Notes: generated by a model from the letters alone, not told the origin. Positions 1 through 9,619 are shown, counted from the first letter of the stretch. The stretch: DNA of 64,000 bases from Micromonospora craniellae (GCF_014764405.1 NZ_CP061725.1:3534001-3598000); one strand, 5' to 3'. Numbers and translations are program-made.

Positions 1-130
1 AGCGCGGGGTTGTCGACCGCCTCGTCGCGCACAGGAACCTCGACGTGGTGCATGCAGACCCGGCAGAGCGGCAGCCGACGTATTACTGAGCGCCTCCCTT
101 TCCGCGATTCGGAGGCACCAGCGGCGCGGA

Positions 131-560
131 TTACGCCTCGGCGCTGGATCGCTGAGATGCTCCTATAGCTGTCAAGTGGTGCTGGTGGCTGGGGGCGCTG
201 TTCAGGGTCCGGAAGAGTTGCCGGCTGATGTAGCGCTTGAGGCTGCGCATGACCTCGCGATACGTGCGTCCTTCGCGGGTGCGGCGGGTCACGTAGTCGC
301 GGGTGCGGGGGTCGTGGTCCATGCGGACCAGCGCGACTGTGTAGAGCGCTCGGTTGAGGCGTCGGTCGCCGCTGCGGTTGAGCCGGTAGCGGGTGGTGTT
401 GCCTAATGAGGCCGGAAGTGGTGACGCGCCGGCCAGGGCAGCGAACGCGGCTTCGGAGCGGACGCGGCCAGGGTGGGACCAGGCGAGTAGGACGGTGGCG
501 GCGACGACGGTGCCGACACCTGGCAGGGCGAGCATGATTACCGTCCTCCGATTCTGGGCG
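131..560 (-). pseudogene. IS110-family transposase, C-terminal remnant
   Basis: The minus strand reads the C-terminal transposase_20 domain of IS110/IS1111 elements: LPGVGTVVAATVLLAW, then AFAALAGASPLPASLGN, RLNRSGDRRLNRALY and a final RRTREGRTYREVMRSLKRY. These are the helix-hairpin-helix and following helices that normally lie in the last 130 residues of a roughly 350-400 residue protein. Upstream of about 560 the frame becomes alanine/proline-rich and no longer resembles the family. The N-terminal DEDD catalytic domain is absent, so this is a dead 3' relic. A 51-bp piece of it recurs at 8437-8487. Confidence 0.8.
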
Positions 561-1274
561 CAGGTCCGTGCGCTGCCCGTGGCACAAGCGACCGCCGTCG
601 CGCAAGCCGCATCGCGTAGCGAGGCGGCTGGTGGCGGGGGAACAGGAACTCTTGCGATTGCCACCAGAGCCGACACCACGACGATCACGGACGTCGAGCA
701 GAGCGGCGGCTTCCACCCCGCAGACCACGCTCCCGTCTTTCTGATGCTCGGCGTCATCCTGACTGGGCTTGGCGGTGCGATGTCGGTGACTCACCCTCTC
801 ACGGCCAACCCTCCAGTCAACATCCTCTTCGGCGAACCCTGCCTGTGGCTCGGCGTGCTGCTGCTCGGCGCGGGTCTGCACCTGTCGCGGAGCCAGCACC
901 TCTCTGCCGGCGCGATCAAGGCCGCATCGCCGGTGGTGTTCGGTGTGGGCCTGATCCTGGCGTTCTGCGCGGCGGCCATCGCACGGTTCGAGCTGATAGG
1001 AGCGGCACCGGTGGAGGAACCGATCACCGGACTCCTGCATGCCTATCCCGTCGTCGAGAACACCTTCTTCGTCCTCCTCTACGCCCTGTCCGCCGCAGGT
1101 GCGCTCGCCTTTCCGTGGCTCCTCTCGCGTGCCGGTGACCTGGCGTGGACGATCATGAAATGGAGTTGGTCCATCGCCGGATTGGGCTTCCTCATCTTCA
1201 GCGCCCTGAACTTCTACACCCATATCGGGATGATGGTGAACCTGACTCGACCTGATGCCGCTTTCCGGTTCTGA
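534..1274 (+). CDS. DUF981-like membrane protein, probably 5'-truncated
   Basis: The C-terminal part reads as an integral membrane protein with about four hydrophobic segments. It carries the pattern VNILFGEPCLWLGVLLLGAGLHL, close to the NI-FGEP motif of DUF981 proteins. The homologous part begins only near position 710. The sequence before it lies on the antisense of the IS110 remnant and looks random, so the native N-terminus, usually one more membrane segment, has probably been replaced when IS debris arrived. The ATG at 534 is simply the first one in frame within the plausible range. No function is known for the family. Expression and integrity are doubtful. Confidence 0.5.
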   Translation: MITVLRFWAQVRALPVAQATAVAQAASRSEAAGGGGTGTLAIATRADTTTITDVEQSGGFHPADHAPVFLMLGVILTGLGGAMSVTHPLTANPPVNILFGEPCLWLGVLLLGAGLHLSRSQHLSAGAIKAASPVVFGVGLILAFCAAAIARFELIGAAPVEEPITGLLHAYPVVENTFFVLLYALSAAGALAFPWLLSRAGDLAWTIMKWSWSIAGLGFLIFSALNFYTHIGMMVNLTRPDAAFRF

Positions 1275-1361
1275 CCGAAGACGTCCTGTGACTGCCGTAT
1301 CGGGCGGTGCTTCGCTAAGGCAGCAAGCTGGCCATTGGAACATTCGTGATGACGGGAAACG

Positions 1362-1673
1362 ATGAACCAAAAGCCCGTGCAGGCTGTTCTGCAATTATTC
1401 AACCACCGATGGACTCTGGAGATCCTCGCCGCGCTCACGTCCGGGCCACAGAGGTTCAACTCGCTCCAACGTGTGACCGGAAACATCAACGCCAAGACTC
1501 ACCGGGACGCGCTGCAGCGCCTGGTAAAGGGACAACTCGTACGCCCCCCGTCCGACGGCGACGGAGTCCACTACGCACTGACCACGCTTGGTGAACGAGC
1601 ACTTCCGGCTCTCAGGGCGTTCGCCGCCGGGCTTTCGCACGCAAAGCCTTCTCGACCACGCCAGCGTGTCTAG
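1362..1673 (+). CDS. HxlR-family winged-helix transcriptional regulator
   Basis: A 103-residue protein made of a single winged-helix domain: WTLEILAALTSGPQRFN, then LQRVTGNINAKTHRDAL (recognition helix region) and a wing ending HYALTTLGERALPAL. This is the pattern of HxlR/MarR-like regulators, which are usually 100-130 residues long and bind DNA as dimers. The conserved N-terminal Cys seen in redox-sensing members (consensus C-P) is not present. It lies 87 bp downstream of the DUF981-like gene on the same strand; whether the two are related functionally is unknown. Confidence 0.8.
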   Translation: MNQKPVQAVLQLFNHRWTLEILAALTSGPQRFNSLQRVTGNINAKTHRDALQRLVKGQLVRPPSDGDGVHYALTTLGERALPALRAFAAGLSHAKPSRPRQRV

Positions 1674-1896
1674 CAATTCGGTGCCTGTCGCCATACCGCC
1701 TAGTCATCCGGCGGGGAAGTGAGCCGTGTATCTCCGATCTGCCATGGCGTCGCAGGGGCGTCGTCGCGTCGCGTGGTGCGCGTTGCTCGGGCGGGTCCCG
1801 CGGATCTCGGTTGATCAGCGTGGAACTGGCCACGGCGACAGCCCGGCCCGGGCGAGCGGCTGGGCGAGTGTCGGTGCCGGATCGCGGGGAGGCACG

Positions 1897-4110
1897 ATGG
1901 TTGCCGTGACCGTTCCTGTCCGTGCGCCGCTCGCCGTGGTGGAGGCGGTGCTGGAGCGGTTGACCTACGTCAACGAGGAGACCGGCTACACCGTCGCTCG
2001 TGTCGCCACCGACCGTGGCGGTGACCTGTCGACGGTGGTCGGCGCGTTGTTGGGGGCGCAGCCCGGGGAGAGCTTGCGGCTGCACGGCCGCTGGTCTTCG
2101 CATCCGAAGTACGGCCGGCAGTTCGAGGTCGACTCCTACACCACCGTCTTGCCGGCCACGATTCAGGGCATCCAGCGCTACCTCGGCTCCGGGCTGGTGA
2201 AGGGCATCGGACCGGTCTTCGCCGAACGGATCGTCGCGCACTTCGGTCTGGGCACCCTGCGGGTCATCGAAGAGGAGCCGGCGCGGCTGGTGGAGGTGCC
2301 GGGGCTGGGCCCGAAACGCACCGCGAAGATCACCGCGGCGTGGGAGGAACAGAAGGCCATCAAGGAGGTCATGGTCTTCCTGCAGGGCGTCGGCGTGTCC
2401 ACGTCCCTGGCGGTGCGGATCTACAAGCAGTACGGCGACGCGTCCACCGACGTGGTGACGAAGGAGCCGTACCGGCTGGCCGCCGATGTGTGGGGGATCG
2501 GTTTCAAGACTGCCGACACCATCGCCCGGTCGGTGGGGATCCCACACGACAGCCCGCAGCGGGTCATGGCCGGCCTGCAGTACACCCTGTCCGAGGCCAC
2601 CGACAACGGCCACTGCTACCTGCCCGAACCGAACCTCGTCGCCGACGCGACGAAGATCCTCGACGTGCCCGCCGACCTCGTCACCCGCTGCCTCGGCGAC
2701 CTGGTCGCCGACGAGGGCGTCGTCCGCGAGACGCTCCCCGCGGCCGGCGGTGAGCCGCTGCGGGCGGTGTATCTGGTGCCGTTCCACCGCGCCGAGCAGT
2801 CCCTCGCCTCCTCGCTCCTGCGGCTGCTCCATGATTCAGGCGACCGGCTGGCCCACTTCGGAGGTGTCGACTGGGCCAAGGCCCTGGCCTGGCTGAGGGC
2901 CCGCACCGGCGCGGACCTCGCCCCCGAGCAGGAGCAGGCCGTCAGGCTCGCGCTGACCTCGAAAGTCGCGGTGCTCACCGGCGGGCCGGGCTGCGGCAAG
3001 AGCTTCACCGTCCGCTCCATCGTCGAACTCGCCGCCGCCAAGAAGGCAAAGGTGACGCTGGTCGCGCCGACCGGGCGGGCCGCCAAACGCCTGTCCGAGC
3101 TGACCGGTCACCCCGCCGCCACCGTGCACCGGCTCCTGCAACTCCGCCCCGGCGGGGACGCCTCCTACGACCGGAACAACCCTCTCGACGTCGACCTGCT
3201 CGTCGTCGACGAGGCATCCATGCTCGACCTGATCCTGGCCAACAAGCTCATCAAAGCCGTCCCACCCGGCGCCCACCTGCTCCTCGTGGGCGACGTCGAC
3301 CAGTTGCCCTCCGTCGGCGCCGGCGAGGTGTTACGGGACCTGCTCGCCGCACCCACCATCCCCCGGGTGCGGCTGACCCAGATCTTCCGCCAGGCCGCCC
3401 AGTCCGGCGTGGTCACCAACGCCCACCGCATCAACGCCGGCCGCCCACCCCTCCTTCAGGGCCTGCCGGACTTCTTCCTGTTCGCCTGCGACGACACCGA
3501 CGCCACCGCCGCCCTGACCGTCGACGTCGCCTGCACCCGCATCCCCGCCCGCTTCCGGCTCGACCCGCGCCGCGACGTGCAGGTCCTCACCCCCATGCAC
3601 CGCGGCCCCGCCGGCGCCGGCGCCTTGAACGGCCTGCTGCAGCAGAAGCTCACCCCGCACCGCGAGGGACAGCCGGAGCGGCGCATGGGCGGGCGGGTGT
3701 TCCGGATCGGCGACAAAGTCACCCAGATCCGCAACAACTACGACAAGGGCCAAGCCGGCATCTTCAACGGCACCCTCGGCATCGTCACCGCCCTCACCAG
3801 CGAGGAACAGACCCTCACCGTGCGCACCGACGAGGACGAAACCATCGACTACGACTTCGACGAACTCGACGAACTCACCCACGCCTACGCCATGACCATC
3901 CACCGCTCCCAAGGCTCCGAATACCCCGCCGTCGTCATCCCCCTCACCACCAGCGCCTGGATGATGCTGCAACGCAACCTGCTCTACACCGCCGTCACCC
4001 GCGCCAAACACCTCGTCGTCCTCGTCGGCTCCCGCCGCGCCCTCCACGCCGCCGTCCGCACCGTCGGCGCCGGACGCCGCCACACCGCCCTCGACCACCG
4101 CATCACCTGA
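1897..4110 (+). CDS. recD2: RecD2-type ATP-dependent DNA helicase (SF1B)
   Basis: A 737-residue helicase of the RecD2/TraA-like group, a 5'-3' single-strand-dependent DNA helicase working without RecBC partners. The N-terminal OB-like region is followed by helix-hairpin-helix repeats (VEVPGLGPKRTAKI, about residue 130). Walker A is GGPGCGKSFTV, Walker B LLVVDEASMLD, and the late motifs are YAMTIHRSQGSEYPAV and LLYTAVTRAKHLVVLVG. The ATG at 1897 is preferred over an upstream in-frame start at 1726 because a purine-rich GGGGAGG sits 5-11 bases before it and homology starts immediately after. Family length is 720-760. No operon partner is apparent; the gene stands alone. Confidence 0.92.
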   Translation: MVAVTVPVRAPLAVVEAVLERLTYVNEETGYTVARVATDRGGDLSTVVGALLGAQPGESLRLHGRWSSHPKYGRQFEVDSYTTVLPATIQGIQRYLGSGLVKGIGPVFAERIVAHFGLGTLRVIEEEPARLVEVPGLGPKRTAKITAAWEEQKAIKEVMVFLQGVGVSTSLAVRIYKQYGDASTDVVTKEPYRLAADVWGIGFKTADTIARSVGIPHDSPQRVMAGLQYTLSEATDNGHCYLPEPNLVADATKILDVPADLVTRCLGDLVADEGVVRETLPAAGGEPLRAVYLVPFHRAEQSLASSLLRLLHDSGDRLAHFGGVDWAKALAWLRARTGADLAPEQEQAVRLALTSKVAVLTGGPGCGKSFTVRSIVELAAAKKAKVTLVAPTGRAAKRLSELTGHPAATVHRLLQLRPGGDASYDRNNPLDVDLLVVDEASMLDLILANKLIKAVPPGAHLLLVGDVDQLPSVGAGEVLRDLLAAPTIPRVRLTQIFRQAAQSGVVTNAHRINAGRPPLLQGLPDFFLFACDDTDATAALTVDVACTRIPARFRLDPRRDVQVLTPMHRGPAGAGALNGLLQQKLTPHREGQPERRMGGRVFRIGDKVTQIRNNYDKGQAGIFNGTLGIVTALTSEEQTLTVRTDEDETIDYDFDELDELTHAYAMTIHRSQGSEYPAVVIPLTTSAWMMLQRNLLYTAVTRAKHLVVLVGSRRALHAAVRTVGAGRRHTALDHRIT

Positions 4111-4872
4111 GACGTGATCGAGCCCGGCCCCCACAACCCGTCGCGCCCCTCCGCCTGCTCCTGCCGATCATCCTCAGGAGGCAGCACCGCAGGACCGGAC
4201 GGCACCGCAACCGTCACCGCCGGATGCCCGAAGAGCGCATGCTTCGCTGTCCGCACACTCGCCGGGAACGCCACCTCCCTCACCAGCGGCCACGAGGGAG
4301 AGAAGTGATGGCCATTCCTAGTTCCGCCGCTGGTGGATCGATCGTTGATCCCGTCCGAGCCCTGCAGCGTGCGCCGTCGGATGACGCCGGCCGATGAGCC
4401 GCAACGACGATCTTGTTCACGATCGGGAAGCCGCTGAACCTCCTCCACGCCACTGACCTGCATCAGGTTGGAAAAGGGACCACTGTTTCGGATCGGCCGT
4501 CAAGCGGCCAAACGTCATGGTCCGAACGTGGACCCGCTAAGCGCGGTGTAGGCGGGCTGCAGCGCTTTGGCGATCTTGTCTCGGCGGGGTCGTCGGCATA
4601 GACGAGTTCGTTTTCGACCCCCCTGTGGCCGTCGGGGTGGGGTGCCGATGGGCGTGGTTGCGCTGTTCGTGGTGGGTGTCGTCGTGTCGTCTATACGGGT
4701 GGCCGGGGGTTCCGTAAGGTCTCGTTGACGGGACGCGGGGGTGTGGAGTACCTGTGCGAGCGGTTGAGTGGTGCCGGGCCTCGGTGCCGCCGGGGTCGAT
4801 CGGCGACGGTGCCGGGCCCTGGGGTGGTGTCGGTTGCTGGCGGCGCGTTCGCGTGCCGCGCCGGTTCGGTGG
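4111..4872. other. Intergenic stretch without a recognisable gene
   Basis: About 760 bases between recD2 and the DUF397 gene. Both strands carry GC-driven open frames of low-complexity Pro/Arg/Thr or Gly/Arg composition, none with a family match or ribosome-binding site that I can support. The segment may be decayed DNA next to the IS-rich area. Confidence 0.5.
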
Positions 4873-5064
4873 CTATCGGGTGGGGTTGTCGTGGGTGCGG
4901 AGGAATGAGCGCCAGGAATCGTGAGTGAATGACAGCGTCGTGCCGGGATCGGTGGAGTTTCGCACCTGGACGGTGATGGAATGACGGGATACTTCGACAC
5001 AGTTCTCATGGTCGCATCGGGAACTGCGGGTCCAGACAGGGGATGTGTTGTGGGATTTGCTCAC
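4873..5064 (-). CDS. DUF397-domain small protein
   Basis: A 63-residue protein with the DUF397 signature: a Cys-containing NCVEVSR, then VQVRNSTDPGTTLSFTHDSW and a C-terminal aromatic WRSFLR. The GTG start at 5064 has a clear AGGAGA upstream. DUF397 proteins are actinobacterial, often encoded beside an XRE/DUF5753 regulator in WhiJ-like systems. The Streptomyces literature links such loci to development and antibiotic production, and some authors compare them to toxin-antitoxin pairs. Here the partner regulator at 5405 is divergent. Because it is small and near mobile debris it is easily missed in annotation. Confidence 0.8.
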   Translation of the reverse strand: MSKSHNTSPVWTRSSRCDHENCVEVSRHSITVQVRNSTDPGTTLSFTHDSWRSFLRTHDNPTR

Positions 5065-5404
5065 GGCGATTCTCCTGGGTCATCCACGGGGCAGCCATTT
5101 GTGGGAGGTGGCACAGCGCCGGTCGGGTGTGAACGCAGACCGGTGGTGGATCGGCGGCGGGCTACCGAACCCACCCATAGCCTTCACGTACCGTCTTCGG
5201 CGACGTTGCGCTCTGTGAGCAGGCTAGCAGGGGGGTGACCACTTCGGCCATGAATGTCTCGCCCATTCACCCGATTCAGCGTCCACCCCTGCGGCCTGAT
5301 AGCTTTATGCCCCCGGCATCGAGCTGGCGGGTCCATGCGAGTTGCCCTATGCGGGTTTGCGTATTCAATTTGCCTTCTGCAGATGCCGATCGTGGGGCGT
5401 GGAT
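5065..5404. promoter_or_regulatory. Divergent intergenic region of the DUF397 / XRE pair
   Basis: A 340-base region between two divergently transcribed genes. It must hold both promoters and, by analogy with other WhiJ-like loci, a binding site for the XRE protein. I do not see an unambiguous palindrome or sigma-70 consensus, and no further gene. Confidence 0.35.
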
Positions 5405-6283
5405 ATGACGACGAACGGGCCGGGGCCGACCACGATTCGCCGCCGCATCCGCCTCCTGCTGCGTCAACTACGGGCCGACCGTGGACACTCGCAGGAGGAC
5501 GTGTGCCGGGTGATGGCCTGGTCGCAGTCCAAAATGGCCAGGATCGAACGCGGCACCACCAACATTCCCGTTCGGGATCTTCGCGACCTGCTCGAATTCT
5601 ACGAGATCGACGATGCCGACGAGGTGAGGCGCCTGCTGGATCTGGCGAAGCTCGCACGCCGACCTCACTGGGCGGGCGCGTACCGCGATTCGGTGCCAGC
5701 TCCTTACATGGATTTCCTCGGCTATGAGGACGATGCGCTCCGTATCAGTCAATACCATCCGTTCGTGATTCCAGGGCTGCTGCAGACCGAGCAGTACGCC
5801 CGTCTACTCGTGGCCGTGGGCCCGCGGCGTCGCGACGGCGACGATGAGGCAGAGGCTCGCGTGCGGTTGCGCCTGGCCCGACAACGTCGCGTCTTCGCCC
5901 AACCGCCGCGGCCCGGCCGGGTGCGGATCGTGCTCGACGAGCGGGCGCTCACCGTCGTGGAGAGCGACCAGGTCAAGCTTGACCAGATCGAGATGATCCT
6001 GTCGCGGCTGCCCGACATCGATTTCGCGCTACTTAGACGCGACACCGCCACTGACTCCGTCCTCGTCGGCCCCTTCTCCCTGCACGAGTTCGGATCCGAG
6101 GCCGATCCGGATGTCGTCTACGTCGCCAGCCAGCCCGAGGACGTGGCGCTCATCGAGGACCCCGAGGTCGTCGCAGGCTACAAACGCGCCTTCGACGACC
6201 TCTACCACCAGGCCGCGTCCGGCGACGAGGCACGACACATCCTCGACACCATCGCCACGTCACTGCGCGGTACATCGGCCTAA
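5405..6283 (+). CDS. XRE-family regulator with DUF5753 domain (WhiJ-like)
   Basis: A 292-residue protein. Residues about 10-75 form a helix-turn-helix (LRQLRADRGHSQEDVCRVMAWSQSKMARIERG). The rest is the DUF5753 domain: YHPFVIPGLLQTEQYARLL, RLARQRRVF, VRIVLDERAL and a C-terminal AGYKRAFDDLYHQA. This two-domain form is typical of actinobacteria, where tens of copies per genome are common, each often next to a DUF397 gene. The ATG at 5405 follows GGGGCGTGGAT and gives the usual family length of about 280-290. It probably controls itself and the divergent DUF397 gene. Confidence 0.9.
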   Translation: MTTNGPGPTTIRRRIRLLLRQLRADRGHSQEDVCRVMAWSQSKMARIERGTTNIPVRDLRDLLEFYEIDDADEVRRLLDLAKLARRPHWAGAYRDSVPAPYMDFLGYEDDALRISQYHPFVIPGLLQTEQYARLLVAVGPRRRDGDDEAEARVRLRLARQRRVFAQPPRPGRVRIVLDERALTVVESDQVKLDQIEMILSRLPDIDFALLRRDTATDSVLVGPFSLHEFGSEADPDVVYVASQPEDVALIEDPEVVAGYKRAFDDLYHQAASGDEARHILDTIATSLRGTSA

Positions 6284-6576
6284 CCCTCCCGGGGGCCGCG
6301 TGGCCCCGGCACGTCCACCCGGCCTCCCCGACCACAGGACCCGCCGCGACGCCCTCGTGCCTCCGCAGTCGTCGGTGCCCGCACCCGCGTCATGGACTCC
6401 GCACGCCGCTCTGCCTGCCACTCCACCAACCCGGCCAGCACGCCCACCAGGACGGCCAGCCTCAGATCATCGATAAGAGTGCCGACCAGCACCGCCACCG
6501 CCACCACCGGACCCGACGACCCCCGGATCTCCAGCAGCGGCCCCAGCAACCCATCCCCCGTTCCACCTCTGGCCAT
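6280..6576 (-). CDS. Possible small hypothetical membrane protein
   Basis: A 98-residue frame with one hydrophobic stretch (PVVAVAVLVGTLIDDLRLAV and a following LVGVLAGLVEW) and an Arg/Gly-rich tail. There is no family match and the ribosome-binding site is weak. It converges with and overlaps the end of the XRE gene by 4 bases. It may be a chance frame in GC-rich DNA; the only support is the coherent hydrophobic segment. Confidence 0.25.
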   Translation of the reverse strand: MARGGTGDGLLGPLLEIRGSSGPVVAVAVLVGTLIDDLRLAVLVGVLAGLVEWQAERRAESMTRVRAPTTAEARGRRGGSCGRGGRVDVPGPRGPREG

Positions 6577-7575
6577 CACCGTCACCTGCGCCGCTGATGT
6601 CCCGTCCGCCGCCGACTGGCGGCTGCCCACCCTGCCTGAACGCACCATGCGTGCGCTCCTCCTCTACGATCCCGGCCTAGCATCGTGCAGAACGCACTTG
6701 CTGAACAGATACGCCAGACCGCATCAACCGACCTGACTTATGCACTCTAGGTCTCCCGGAGTGCGGTAGCGACACCGACACGCTCACCGCCACTCGGCGC
6801 GTCGCCCGCGCGGTCCACCACCCTGCCCCCAGACACCGGGCGGGATCTCCACGCCGCAACGGCACCACCCCGCCGCCCACCGCCGCTGGCACACCCCGCC
6901 ACACCAAACCCGACCAGGCCCTTCTGCCAGCCCATACCTGACCTCAACAGACACCGCCATTCCCTCCCGGCGAATCACTCGGTCGGTACAGCCCAGCCAC
7001 ATCGGACGGCAGAGCACCGAGCCTGGTTCCTCCGGCAACCGCCCTACTGCTGTCGCGAACCGGACAATCGGTAAGAGACGGCGAGTGCGCACCCACTCGC
7101 CGGAGGGCCACGAGCTTGAAAGCAGGTCGGGGTCAGCGCCCTCTTTTATGGCTACGGCTACGGCGAGGGTGTCGGTGGAGCAGTTTCGGCCTAGGCCACC
7201 GACAGAGCCGGTCTCGGGACGGTCGGCCAGTCGCGGAGACCCGCACCGGACGTCAGGTGCGGGTCCTGTGGGGGCGGCGGACTCGGTAACACCTGGGTCT
7301 TGGCGACGTCGAGCCGTATCGTCGGAGGATGGACGTGCTGCTGCGCGGCGGGCCAGGTGACGGGCAGGTGATGCGCGGAAGCGGGGAGACCGTGGTGTGG
7401 CGTGCATGCCTGCACCAGATCACCCTCGAGCGCGGCCACCGGGGTGGCCGGGACCTTCGGGTCTATCGGCATCGCGGGGATTGCTGCGAGGCGTACGGGC
7501 GGGGCGGCGAGGATCGCTGCGAGTGAGCCGCCGCTGCCGGCCGCTCCGCCGAACGGCCCACGCCGGGCGCCGGCT
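6577..7575. other. About 1 kb without a supported gene
   Basis: Open frames here are Arg/Ala/Pro-rich shadows and none has a recognisable domain. The segment lies next to transposase relics and is probably decayed accessory DNA. Its right end runs into the repeated IS-end sequence at 7576. Confidence 0.45.
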
Positions 7576-7650
7576 CGTGGGTGCTCGGATGCCAGCGACC
7601 CCAGATGGACTCCCTCTTTAGTTGCTGGATTCCCGCCGCGAGCGACTGCC
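7576..7650. repeat. IS-end repeat, copy 1 (pair with 10706-10780)
   Basis: This 75-base segment matches 10706-10780 at 65 of 75 positions by my count. It spans the 3' end of the IS701-like transposase (stop codon at 7618-7620) and the flanking terminal sequence. The second copy is therefore a relic of a related element. Confidence 0.75.
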
Positions 7651-8436
7651 ACCCCCGAGGGCTTGGCGGGCGTAGTGGCTGTTTCTCGCTGTGGCCTGGT
7701 GTCGACGTCGGAAGATGGACCAGGCGATGAGGTTCGCGGTGCGGCGTGCGGGTTCGATGATCAGGGCGTGGAAGAGCCGGCGGAGTTCGTTGGCGGTGAT
7801 CGCGGTCATGCCCTCTGCGGTGGTGGTGCTGACGGTGGTTGCGGCGGCCAGGAACGCGTGAGCGGCGATGACCAGGGTGGTCCAGCGGTGCCAGGCCCGC
7901 CAGCGACGGTGTTGATGCTGGTCGAGGCCGAGACCGGTCTTCGCCGATTGGAACGATTCCTCGATCCGCCATCGAGATCCGGCGACCGACACCAGTTGAG
8001 GCAACGGGACGAGTCGCGGTGACCAGCAGCGATAGAACGCCAGTTCATCGGCGGTCCGGTTGCGGCGGATCAGCAGCCAGTGGTGTCCGGCGTGCTGGTC
8101 GACGGCCAGGGGCAGGGTGATGAACGCCCAGTCGTAGTAGCGGTGGCCTTTGGCGCCGTCGCCTGCCGAGAGCCGCTGCCATGCCTGTTTCGGCAGGTCG
8201 GCTGCGATCTGGTCGGCTCGTTGGACGCCGATGCCGGTCGGGACGTGATGCGAGCAGGCGACCGCGAGGACGTAACCCAGATGGTGGCCGCGTAATGCGG
8301 CGGCCAGGTTTGGGTCACCGCCATAGGCTTCGTCGCCGGCGACCCACCGGCATGGCAGTCCACCGGTGACCGCGGCTTCGATCAGACGGCGTGCCAGTTG
8401 CGGCTTGGTGGCGAAGGTGACCCTGTCGGGGATCCC
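7618..8436 (-). pseudogene. IS701-like transposase, 5'-truncated
   Basis: The minus strand holds an open frame for the C-terminal two thirds of an IS701-type DDE transposase. It reads VTFATKPQLARRLIEAA, then CRWVAGDEAYGGDPN, YVLAVACSHH, SVAGSRWRIEESFQSAKTGLGL and WHRWTTLVIAAHAFLA. The catalytic Asp of VAGDEAYG and the Glu of RIEESFQ are present. The N-terminal part, which should carry the first Asp, is missing. At 8437 the frame runs abruptly into a 51-bp IS110 fragment, so the gene is truncated by recombination and cannot be active alone. Confidence 0.8.
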
Positions 8437-8487
8437 GGGCGCTGTTCAGGGTCCGGAAGAGTTGCCGGCTGATGTAGCGCTTGAGGC
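8437..8487. repeat. 51-bp fragment identical to 193-243 (IS110 relic)
   Basis: The 51 bases from GGGCGCTGTTCAGG to GCGCTTGAGGC are identical to 193-243 inside the IS110 transposase remnant. Sequence on either side differs. The fragment sits exactly at the break point of the IS701-like transposase, which marks a recombination or insertion-deletion junction. Confidence 0.85.
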
Positions 8488-8509
8488 AGCTGCCCCTCGC
8501 CAGGGCGGG

Positions 8510-9301
8510 CTATGGGTTGGTGGGTCGTTTGGGTGTGCTGTGGGTATGGAGGCGGATGTAGACGATGGCGGGCTTGCCGCCGCCGGGGATGCGGCGGTCG
8601 ACTTCGTACCCGCCCGTGGCCTCGACGAGGTCGGTCAGCTTGGGGTATCCGTAGGTGCGGGAGTCGAAGTCGGGGCGGCGTTTCGTGAGGATGTGGCCGA
8701 CGGCAGCGAGGTGTGCCCAGCCGTCGTCGCCGGAGGCGGCGTCGACGGCGGCGCGGAGCAGGGCCATAAGGGCGGTGTCGGTCGTGAGTGGGGCAACGGG
8801 TGGAGATGTTCGGGGCTTGATCACGGCGGCCGCGACCGGTGTGGCCGGTTGGTCATAGGTGAGGTTCTCGGTGTAGACGAACTTGTCGCAGGCGGCGACA
8901 AAGGATTGGGGTGTCTTACGTTCCCCGAAGCCGTAGACGGTGAGCCCGGACTCGCGGATGCGGGAGGCCAGGCGAGTGAAGTCGCTGTCGCTGGAGACGA
9001 TGCAGAAGCCGTCGAAACGGCCGGTGTAGAGAAGGTCCATCGCGTCGATGATCAGAGCGGCGTCGGTGGCGTTCTTACCGCTGGTGTAGGCGAACTGCTG
9101 AAACGGTTGGATTGACTGGGCGAGAAGGTGCTCCTTCCAGCTGCGCAGGCCGGTGCCGGTCCAGTCACCGTAGGCCCGCTTCACATGCGCGGTGCCGTAC
9201 TTGGCGACCTCGGCCAACAGCGGCACGATCAACGCCGGCTGGGCGTTATCGGCGTCGATGAGGACCGCTAGCCGGCTGCTGTTCTGTTCGATGGCGTCCA
9301 T
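8510..9301 (-). CDS. NYN-domain (LabA/DUF88-like) protein with OST-HTH tail
   Basis: A 263-residue protein with an N-terminal NYN/PIN-like nuclease fold. Acidic motifs in order are LAVLIDADNAQ, DAALIIDAMDLLYTG and FCIVSSDSDFTRLA, which would bind a metal in the active site. A variable linker around residues 160-175 leads to a C-terminal LOTUS/OST-HTH-like domain (ALMALLRAAVDAA, DSRTYGYPKLTDLVE, AIVYIRLH). Such proteins are predicted RNases or RNA-binding regulators. The ATG at 9301 is preceded by GGGAGGG at good spacing. It stands alone between IS relics, so horizontal transfer is possible. Confidence 0.88.
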   Translation of the reverse strand: MDAIEQNSSRLAVLIDADNAQPALIVPLLAEVAKYGTAHVKRAYGDWTGTGLRSWKEHLLAQSIQPFQQFAYTSGKNATDAALIIDAMDLLYTGRFDGFCIVSSDSDFTRLASRIRESGLTVYGFGERKTPQSFVAACDKFVYTENLTYDQPATPVAAAVIKPRTSPPVAPLTTDTALMALLRAAVDAASGDDGWAHLAAVGHILTKRRPDFDSRTYGYPKLTDLVEATGGYEVDRRIPGGGKPAIVYIRLHTHSTPKRPTNP

Positions 9302-9619
9302 CGCGTCCCTCCCGCATGTAGCCCTGTCCGCTGGGTCGTCATCAGGTGTGCGGCAAGATGTGGTTCCGGTAGCGCTCACCGTATCGCCATACGCGAGCGC
9401 GTCGCCCCGAGTCGCTGGTCGCCGACGGTCGGACAGGAACGTCTGACTGGAACGTGCCCAATCCTGAGCCCGACGACCGGATCCGACAGGGCATCGCCGG
9501 CCTCTCTGGGTGGCAGCAATGGACCCGCCTGCCACGACTCGGGCCGCTATGGGCAGCTGTGTCGGCTGCGGGACGCGCGCCCCGGGGCTTGGGTTGTCTG
9601 CCCGGAGCGGTGGTGGTTA
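9302..9619. other. Intergenic stretch, no gene seen
   Basis: Roughly 320 bases upstream of the NYN gene, ending at the left terminus of the IS5-like relic. It must hold the NYN gene promoter; nothing else is recognisable. Confidence 0.45.

Noticed and set aside
1612..2832. 406-residue minus-strand frame opposite recD2
   Set aside because: Low-complexity composition and no domain; recD2 on the plus strand is certain.
4515..5009. 164-residue minus-strand frame overlapping the DUF397 gene
   Set aside because: Pro/Thr/Arg-rich low complexity, no recognisable domain and in conflict with the DUF397 frame.
6784..7407. 207-residue minus-strand frame in the gene-poor stretch
   Set aside because: Arg/Ala/Gly-rich without hydrophobic core or family match; probably chance.
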